From Enoplolaimus lenunculus (Eukaryota; Nematoda; Enoplea; Enoplida; Thoracostomopsidae): DNA of 64,000 bases. The DNA is taken from positions 248,001 through 312,000 of the forward strand of contig JASANG010004128.1 of NCBI GenBank assembly GCA_030248215.1, written 5' to 3'. Shown piece after piece: positions 60,601-64,000 of the stretch. The position numbers and the translations under genes are program-made. The notes beneath the pieces are model-generated. The model did no database searches. It saw only the letters and a list, made by a program, of their open reading frames with translations, and was not told the DNA's origin. The stretch's first letter is position 1. Every line of letters begins with the position of its first letter.

Positions 60601-63453
60601 ACGGAGTCAAACACGCATAATCAAATTAAATTTTAATAATTAAAAAATAGAATAGACTAGAACTTTGTGTTTTTCGATGCCTGGTAAAGTAGACAATTCG
60701 AAATTGCGGCCTGCCGCTGTCGACCAGTTTTCTTCTGTATGCATGGACGTTGGCTGGTTCGTCAGTGTTTCACAGTGGTCATTTCCCTTGAACATGGCCA
60801 TTTCAAATTGCCTGACTTGAATGGATATCCTATATCTGTCGGTTTTGTGTTGGCTGCTAGTGAGAACATGACCGATTTTCCAGGTACAGGTTAGGTTGGC
60901 GATATGCAGTTCGCATGTGGCTGTTTCTTCTTCTCGCATCACTCTTCTCTAGGTTTCCACTTCAAATTGAATGGTCGTGTGTAATTGGTGCATTATTCTG
61001 TGAATGCTCAATTGTAAATTATCGTTTTCGTTTCCTATCTAGTGTCAAATTTACGAAACACAAACGTAATGATGCAGGAAATATCTCTTTCGACAGGACA
61101 CCTATTACTGGAAGAAGGCTAATGGTATTAAGTCGTAACATCTTACTGGTTTGTAAGTTAGCGCAGACGAAAAAAATAAAAAATTCACAAACATACTTTG
61201 AATCGTATGCCAATAGCATCGCGAGCCGTCTTCGGTAAAAGCAAAAGGCATTATGCATGCGAACTAATGTTCGACCAGATATCTGACTCATGCTGCAACT
61301 GGTGTTAATGAACTAGCATATGCTCCAAGAAACACATTTGGTATACTGGAGCCATTGTATGAACTCATTATATAACATCACTTCCTCATGAAGTCAAGTA
61401 GTTTATCAATAATTTCATTTTACTTTTTATGGCATGACGTGTTTTCGGCTAGAAACGGATACTAATGCGTTTGCCGTTTTGCCCGAATTAAGCAATAATG
61501 CAAATAGAGTAATCCATGTGCCATATCACAGTTCGTATTTCGTTCATACCTGCTCCAATCGGCGTGTGGTCGCAATAGTTCTATTTTGAACGATTCGGCT
61601 TTTAGTCAGTCAGCATATGTGCTGAACGATTTAAAGTTTTAAAAAAAGTGTTGGGATTTGTGTTAAATAAATTATCAGATCACAAGGCCACATTTTTGGT
61701 GAAGAATAGTAGTATAAAGATATTTTTAATTCGACCATTTCAGAACGAACAAGGGTTTTGGAGTTGGGATACCTGAAAACACTCCTTGTTTATGGTTTTA
61801 ACACTTTCGGCTATTAATCCCAGTACACTAATGGTAATCTGACTAAAATTGTGTGTGAATGGTTATTGCTGAGCTGTTATCTATTTTAGAAGACCTCAAC
61901 CAAGAGCAGCAACAAGTGCGACATTTGGAGGCCGATATGGAGCGGACAATATCTGATATACAAAATTTATAGCCGAAACATCACGTAGCTAATACAGTCC
62001 TTTATAGTAGCCTGGCTGTTGGAAACTAATATGCTTGCAGTTTGTACTATTACAGAGTTCATTACGAAATTTATAATATGTCGCTAATAATCTATATTTT
62101 TTCTTATTGTTAATTAAAACTTTATTATGAAAAGTTCACTGGTATGATTATTTCACCTTAAAATTAAGAAAATCCTTGAACGATTGTTTGTGCGGTAAAT
62201 TAAATTGCAAGTATGTTTCTGACCAACCGCTATATATGATTGTGCTATACTGCAATTATCAGGGAACCCCCGGGTATTTAAAATATATAATGCTATGGGC
62301 AACAGTTAACACAAGACCTCCTTGAATATTCAAGAATATTTGGATATGTCGCATTTAGCTGAAAAGTTTAAAATGAAAACGTTCAATCATCGAAAAAAAT
62401 TTCTTTCCTATCTAACGAAAGGCATGGTAATATTGCTGGAAACGAACCCGTTGTATCTATCTAGCCAAAGTGCTATTGTTCATTGTTATTGTATCTCAGA
62501 TCATTTTGCTGCCTGAATTATATAGGTTTTCTGTGCAATATCGTCCGCATATATATTCGTTAATATGTGTTTGCTTTTTCATTAATATTGTTTTAACAAT
62601 TTTTTCACTACTAATGCTGCATGTCTAATTAGTCCAATAGTAACGTTACGGAGTATTCTTTAAAATTACTCCTGAACGCAAATTGACGAAAAAATTTCGC
62701 ACTGGAAACTAGTTTTTAAAACAAAAACAAAACATTTTGGCTACAAATGCAAATGAAAAAAATTCCCTTCCACATCTGCGTAGTAGCGCAGGGGGGACTA
62801 TAACAGTGCCGTTTCTGCAACAATGCGAATTCAAGAAACTTTGATTCTTTTTACTACCAATCAAACTTAACCGACGTTGCATCAATAACCGTTGTTTTTC
62901 TGAACACTTGGTAATCTAGCTATTTCGCCGCCCTGTATATGCCCACATTCTATTTTGTTTTGGGTGTGATACTGATATTACTGTGCATGTTTGCCTAGCT
63001 GAAGTGTTGGTAGAGGAGTAGTAAGGGACAAACGCTGTTTTCCGATGGATATTTTTTGTACATAAATGACTGAAATTTGAACAGTCAAAGCATTTATTGT
63101 AAAATATACGAGTTATAAGTTGCAATGTTGTTCATGTAAACTATGTCGTTGGTGAAATTGCGCGCGAGTATAGTTTGTGTTGTGTCGGTCCAAAATTTCA
63201 GTGCTAATGGCTTTCCAATTTTGTCACAGATAATCGTAATGTATAATTGTAACGGTTTATGTTCAATGAAGTCTGAGTAGTAGCAAGAGTTCCAAAATGT
63301 GTGTTTTTCATTGCGCAATGTCCTTAATTTTTTATGTGTATGGTCAGTTTAACGTTATCTATTCTTTCAGACGAATTGCTACACGAAAAGGAAAATTACT
63401 TCACCATCTCGAAAGAACTCGACGAGACCTTTCAAGAACTTGCATCTATCTAA
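30553..63453 (+). CDS. TPM: Tropomyosin gene with combinatorial alternative exons
   Basis: Tropomyosin is a two-chain coiled coil that polymerises along actin filaments and controls access of myosin and other partners. Exons: 1a 30553-30666, 2 31349-31474, 1b 44203-44346, 3a 46857-46990, 3b 47918-48051, 4a 50744-50861, 4b 52525-52642, 4c 52894-53011, 5 53681-53751, 6a 54182-54320, 6b 55658-55796, 6c 56815-56953, 8 57801-57870, 9a 60365-60447, 9b 61890-61972 and 9c 63371-63453. The path 1a-2-3-4-5-6-8-9 gives 855 nt (284 residues, the canonical muscle length). Starting at 1b gives 252 residues. Coding lengths 114, 126, 134, 118, 71, 70 and 83 equal those of vertebrate tropomyosin exons, and 139 equals vertebrate exons 6 plus 7 (76+63). 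Heptads run unbroken. Two promoters are implied, upstream of 1a and of 1b. Which combinations are used cannot be read from DNA. Confidence 0.97.
31349..31474 (+). CDS. TPM: Tropomyosin exon 2
   Basis: Forty-two codons beginning [20 protein letters not shown] and ending ESSVAE, flanked by TATTTCAG and GTATGT. It begins and ends in phase 0 and is used only with exon 1a. No second version was seen in the 15 kb downstream. Confidence 0.96.
31645..31813. mobile_element. TGAGTCA-rich MITE, copy 6 (left end lost)
   Basis: The left part starts inside the arm (ACTACACTCTATGGGACTAC) and the right part is intact through GACTCACCATTTTTTGCAGCG. It lies 171 bp after tropomyosin exon 2. Confidence 0.78.
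32315..32628 (+). repeat. 157-bp near-perfect tandem duplication
   Basis: A unit running from TATACATAATTGTAATGC to GGTCGATCAAA(A/T)ATAATA occurs twice, offset by 157 bp, with only a few differences. It lies in the tropomyosin intron just left of the large fold-back. No coding content was recognised. Confidence 0.85.
32806..33345 (+). repeat. Left minisatellite arm
   Basis: Tandem units of about 30-32 bp, CAATTGACGGYTGCCGTC followed by TAAAATTTTATTTT-like spacer. At least nine clear copies lie between 33060 and 33345 and more degenerate ones before. Units become more uniform toward the inner end. An AT microsatellite follows at 33352-33380. Confidence 0.88.
34850..35345 (+). repeat. Inner left end and array in both orientations
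   Basis: Opens with ATGCGTCGTCCACTTTAATT and GTGTGGATTTTTGAAACGGC, a diverged version of the outer end. One or two forward units follow. From about 35000 the units switch to the reverse orientation (GACGGCAACCGTCAATTGAAA). It may be the remnant of a second element. Confidence 0.75.
35590..36200 (+). repeat. Three tandem units of about 205 bp
   Basis: Each unit has AATTCACAGGG (near 35622, 35830, 36032), then an AAGGGGG or similar run, then CTGCAAAATTTTGGCCCACC, TAGAACTAG, and a final ATAAAAATCT block. Periods are about 208 and 202 bp. Overlaps with the GTAGCC...AAAATTTTGGCC family seen elsewhere. Confidence 0.75.
36655..37190 (+). repeat. Direct repeat pair of about 140 bp
   Basis: The block starting near 36668 (CTCGCAAAACTTTTCTACAG through CTATAAA and GGTTCATATT) recurs about 385 bp later from 37053 with moderate divergence. 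Interior of the fold-back, non-coding. Confidence 0.7.
37594..40240 (+). repeat. Direct repeat pair about 2.37 kb apart
   Basis: About 37594-38080 and 39965-40400 share CACACTCGGATTCAGATYC, AGGTCAGTATCGGTAATTGT, an AATGGTYAGTGCCTG block, an AATTGGTTATATTCAAC/T block and ACTATTCAACAAGTACCTATG-like sequence. Parts of the latter recur again at about 38215, 40490 and 40810. This marks a segmental duplication within the fold-back interior. Confidence 0.7.
39048..39690 (+). repeat. Direct repeat pair 457 bp apart
   Basis: GCTTCATT, GGAGCGTATTTATACTAGAG, CCAACCCGTTGTGTT and AAAACGCTGGCGGATCGAAG occur at 39048 onward and again at 39505 onward, with few differences over about 180 bp. Confidence 0.8.
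41640..42092 (+). repeat. Inner right array and partial right end
   Basis: Reverse-orientation units (GACGGCAACCGTCAATTGA), decaying toward the right, then CAAAAATCCACACGGCGTAC, the right-type end without its final bases. Confidence 0.78.
42310..42879 (+). repeat. Outer right array and right terminal repeat
   Basis: Forward units to about 42720, then reverse units to 42835, then the right terminal repeat. The forward then reverse order makes this block a small fold-back in its own right. Confidence 0.8.
44203..44346 (+). CDS. TPM: Tropomyosin exon 1b (short N-terminus, internal start)
   Basis: Forty-eight codons open [20 protein letters not shown] and end VEKKKTQE before GTATGT. Phase 0 at the end lets it join exon 3 directly, replacing exons 1a and 2 (80 codons). 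This parallels vertebrate short-isoform exon 1b, but the sequence shows little resemblance to it. An internal promoter upstream of 44203 is implied. Confidence 0.88.
44565..44690 (+). mobile_element. tRNA-related SINE, copy 2
   Basis: The head GTGGCGCGGTGGTAGATTG has an A-box look, GGGTCGCTAGTTAGAAACC a weak B box, and the tail AAAAGGTCTGAAGTCTCGGTTC matches copy 1 at 23839. It lies just after tropomyosin exon 1b. Confidence 0.62.
44761..45148. mobile_element. hAT-like MITE, CAGGGTGCAACCGG family, copy 1
   Basis: Starts CAGGGTGCAACCGGAATTAC and ends ACCAGAACCGGCCTG, with a few terminal bases missing from the right repeat. Flanks CCTACCAT and CCAACCAT form an 8-bp target duplication with one mismatch. 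The interior is non-coding and rich in CCGGAA and TTCCGG words. Confidence 0.8.
45687..46072. mobile_element. hAT-like MITE, CAGGGTGCAACCGG family, copy 2, intact
   Basis: Ends CAGGGTGCAACCGGAATT and AATTCCGGTTGCACCCTG are perfect inverted repeats, flanked by identical 8-bp TATGTAAT on both sides. It is 386 bp long with no coding capacity. The perfect duplication suggests a recent insertion. It lies in the tropomyosin intron between exons 1b and 3a. Confidence 0.92.
46857..46990 (+). CDS. TPM: Tropomyosin exon 3a
   Basis: A 134-nt exon beginning [20 protein letters not shown] and ending KAADESE plus two bases of an Arg codon. This is the most conserved tropomyosin segment (usual form [20 protein letters not shown]). 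Acceptor TTTAG, donor GTACGG. It competes with exon 3b. Confidence 0.96.
47918..48051 (+). CDS. TPM: Tropomyosin exon 3b (alternative)
   Basis: A 134-nt exon beginning [20 protein letters not shown] and ending NLDETE plus CG, in the same phase as 3a. Acceptor TTATTATAG, donor GTATGT. It keeps the LNRR core but differs from 3a in most downstream surface positions. An alternative exon at this position is uncommon in well-studied animals. Confidence 0.94.
48052..50743 (+). other. Tropomyosin intron between exons 3b and 4a
   Basis: About 2.7 kb with no recognised exon. It contains AT-rich simple sequence and a few CCGGT-rich repeat remnants near 48560. A further exon 3 or 4 version was looked for by motif (LNRR, KYEE) and not seen. 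Confidence 0.55.
50744..50861 (+). CDS. TPM: Tropomyosin exon 4a
   Basis: A 118-nt exon. The first base completes Arg, then [20 protein letters not shown] and so on to EADRKYEE. The acceptor CCTTCAG is good, but the donor GTTGTG is poor. It ends in the family's DRKYEE motif. Confidence 0.94.
52525..52642 (+). CDS. TPM: Tropomyosin exon 4b
   Basis: A 118-nt exon. The first base completes Arg, then [20 protein letters not shown] and so on to ETKYEE. Acceptor TAACTGCAG, donor GTAAAT. It is only 251 bp from exon 4c. Confidence 0.94.
52894..53011 (+). CDS. TPM: Tropomyosin exon 4c
   Basis: A 118-nt exon. The first base completes Arg, then [20 protein letters not shown] and so on to DKKYDE. Acceptor TTTATAG, donor GTAATT. 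The first codon resembles the vertebrate order at this junction (ESERG). All three exon 4 versions give the same Arg at the split codon through synonymous third bases (A, G, C). Confidence 0.94.
53681..53751 (+). CDS. TPM: Tropomyosin exon 5 (constitutive)
   Basis: A 71-nt exon encoding [20 protein letters not shown] then AGEK/N. Only one copy was found. Strong sites (TTATTTCAG and GTAAGT) fit constitutive use. VARKL...[12 protein letters not shown] is near universal in tropomyosins. Confidence 0.97.
54182..54320 (+). CDS. TPM: Tropomyosin exon 6/7 version a
   Basis: A 139-nt exon beginning [20 protein letters not shown] and ending VLDRRLKE. It spans what are two exons (6 and 7) in vertebrates. 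Acceptor TATTCAG; donor GTCTGA is weak. The split codon is Asn. Confidence 0.95.
55658..55796 (+). CDS. TPM: Tropomyosin exon 6/7 version b (divergent)
   Basis: A 139-nt exon beginning [20 protein letters not shown] and continuing [20 protein letters not shown] to KKRVKE. Acceptor TTATTGAAG, donor GTATCT. It contains two Cys and a His absent from versions a and c and is the most divergent of the three, but length, phase and heptads are kept. The split codon gives Lys. Confidence 0.88.
56815..56953 (+). CDS. TPM: Tropomyosin exon 6/7 version c
   Basis: A 139-nt exon beginning [20 protein letters not shown] and ending VLSQRLKE. Close to version a, so the pair look like a later duplication than b. 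Acceptor TTTTCCTCTAG is strong; donor GTTATT is weak. Confidence 0.95.
57801..57870 (+). CDS. TPM: Tropomyosin exon 8 (constitutive)
   Basis: A 70-nt exon encoding [20 protein letters not shown] then RLE plus one base. The single copy, strong GTAAGC donor and fit to the invariant AE(T)[14 protein letters not shown] motif mark it as constitutive. Confidence 0.97.
57871..60364 (+). other. Tropomyosin intron between exons 8 and 9a
   Basis: About 2.5 kb without a recognisable exon or transposon. A run of CGCG-containing words around 59480-59580 (CCGCACTTTTAGCCGCGTCT and similar) is a small degenerate tandem repeat. The terminal-exon choice region begins here, so regulatory elements are plausible but not visible. 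Confidence 0.5.
60365..60447 (+). CDS. TPM: Tropomyosin terminal exon 9a
   Basis: The 83-nt coding part begins [20 protein letters not shown] and ends EIQGS then TAG. Acceptor TATCAG. The split codon gives Asp. ATTAAA at 60555-60560 is a possible polyadenylation signal. The C-terminal end sets head-to-tail overlap and troponin or other partner binding. Confidence 0.94.
61890..61972 (+). CDS. TPM: Tropomyosin terminal exon 9b
   Basis: The 83-nt coding part begins [20 protein letters not shown] and ends SDIQNL then TAG. Acceptor CTATTTTAG. The split codon gives Glu rather than Asp. ATTAAA at 62113-62118 is a possible polyadenylation signal. It is the least like the muscle form. Confidence 0.92.
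63371..63453 (+). CDS. TPM: Tropomyosin terminal exon 9c (muscle-like)
   Basis: The 83-nt coding part begins [20 protein letters not shown] and ends QELASI then TAA. Acceptor ATTCTTTCAG. It is nearest to the usual invertebrate muscle end (DELVHEKEKYK.I..ELDQTF.EL). AATAAA lies 435 bp downstream. Confidence 0.95.
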
Positions 63454-63887
63454 ACCGGGGATTATACTGGCAACCACCATACTTTTCTGTTGTATTTCGC
63501 TCCTTGAGTTTTATTTCTTACGCAATATTTCATGCATTGGTATTTACAAAGGAATTACAACATACCTTGATTGTTAGAACCAATCATGTTGACAGCTTGC
63601 CTTCAAGTGTCAGTTAAATTTGAGAGTTCTCAAACACAAATGGTAATCCTAGCTTTGCTTTTATAAACTAGATCTGTAAACATGGTTGAAATTTTTCGGT
63701 TGAGAGTTCGCTTCAAAATTTAATCAGACAATCAACACAGCAGTTAGTTACTGATTTCGTTATTTCCTGGCGAGGGTGCTGCGCTTTGTGTCATTGTTTT
63801 ACTATTATTTAATCAAATTGCTGCTTTTGCATTCTGATTTTTTAGATGCCGTAGAGTTAATTTCGTCCGAAGGGTTTCATTTATATG

Positions 63888-63893
63888 AATAAA
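63888..63893 (+). terminator. TPM: Candidate polyadenylation signal AATAAA for exon 9c
   Basis: A canonical hexamer, 435 bp after the exon 9c stop, with a T-rich stretch following. It would end the longest tropomyosin transcripts. Confidence 0.45.
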
Positions 63894-64000
63894 ATTATAG
63901 TTCAGTCGTACACATTTGATGAGGCGATATACAGTTTATTCTCATTGTAAAAAGGTTGTCCAGGTACATACAACCGGAAATTTTCCTCCAAATCCGGCAG

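Noticed and set aside
62322-62516. Possible fourth terminal tropomyosin exon (frame with [14 protein letters not shown])
   Set aside because: It follows an AAG but has no stop at the 83-nt position shared by the other three and no coiled-coil heptads.
1-64000. Retrovirus-like or other capsid-bearing element
   Set aside because: No long terminal repeat pair with internal polymerase, protease or capsid-like frames was seen; the direct repeats found are short modules without such content.

Overview
The window is an AT-rich, repeat-laden piece of an animal nuclear genome. Many short exons are bounded by GT and AG and joined in consistent phases, introns run to several kb, and DNA-transposon debris lies between and inside the genes. 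The gene content (a GABA-B receptor subunit, a SCHIP1 homologue and a tropomyosin with the classic exon boundaries) points to a metazoan, most likely an invertebrate bilaterian. I cannot name the phylum from sequence alone. I saw no bacterial genes, rRNA, CRISPR array or recognisable retrovirus-like element.

Layout. (1) About 1-11,888, minus strand: the 5' three quarters of a GABA-B receptor subunit 1 gene (GABBR1-like). Fifteen exons covering 572 codons join without a phase conflict, from the signal peptide through the whole Venus-flytrap domain to transmembrane helix 3. The remaining helices are unresolved or lie off the left edge. (2) 14,817-23,473, minus strand: a complete coding model for a schwannomin-interacting protein 1 (SCHIP1) homologue with nine exons and 912 residues. 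It has a very long acidic, disordered first exon and the conserved C-terminal coiled coil. (3) 30,553-63,453, plus strand: a complete tropomyosin gene spanning 33 kb. It has two alternative starts, two versions of exon 3, three of exon 4, one exon 5, three of a fused exon 6/7, one exon 8 and three terminal exons 9. All versions within a set have identical length and phase (134, 118, 139 and 83 nt). The long form is exactly 284 residues and the short form 252, and the architecture allows 2x2x3x3x3 = 108 proteins.

SCHIP1 and tropomyosin are head to head across a 7 kb intergenic region. GABBR1 and SCHIP1 lie in tandem. The genes have no obvious joint pathway, although SCHIP1 (membrane and cytoskeleton linkage) and tropomyosin (actin filaments) are both cytoskeletal.

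Repeats. The tropomyosin intron between exon 2 and the second start holds a roughly 10.1 kb fold-back structure (32,758-42,879). Its terminal inverted repeats lead into minisatellite arms built from about 32-bp units that are themselves hairpins, and its interior is a mosaic of duplicated modules. Elsewhere there are six copies of a TA-flanked MITE rich in TGAGTCA motifs, three well-delimited hAT-like MITEs with 8-bp target duplications, a GTGACCC-ended element family, a tRNA-related SINE pair, and a 175-bp four-copy tandem array inside GABBR1. The strongest candidate for something new is the combinatorial tropomyosin gene, followed by the hairpin-unit fold-back.
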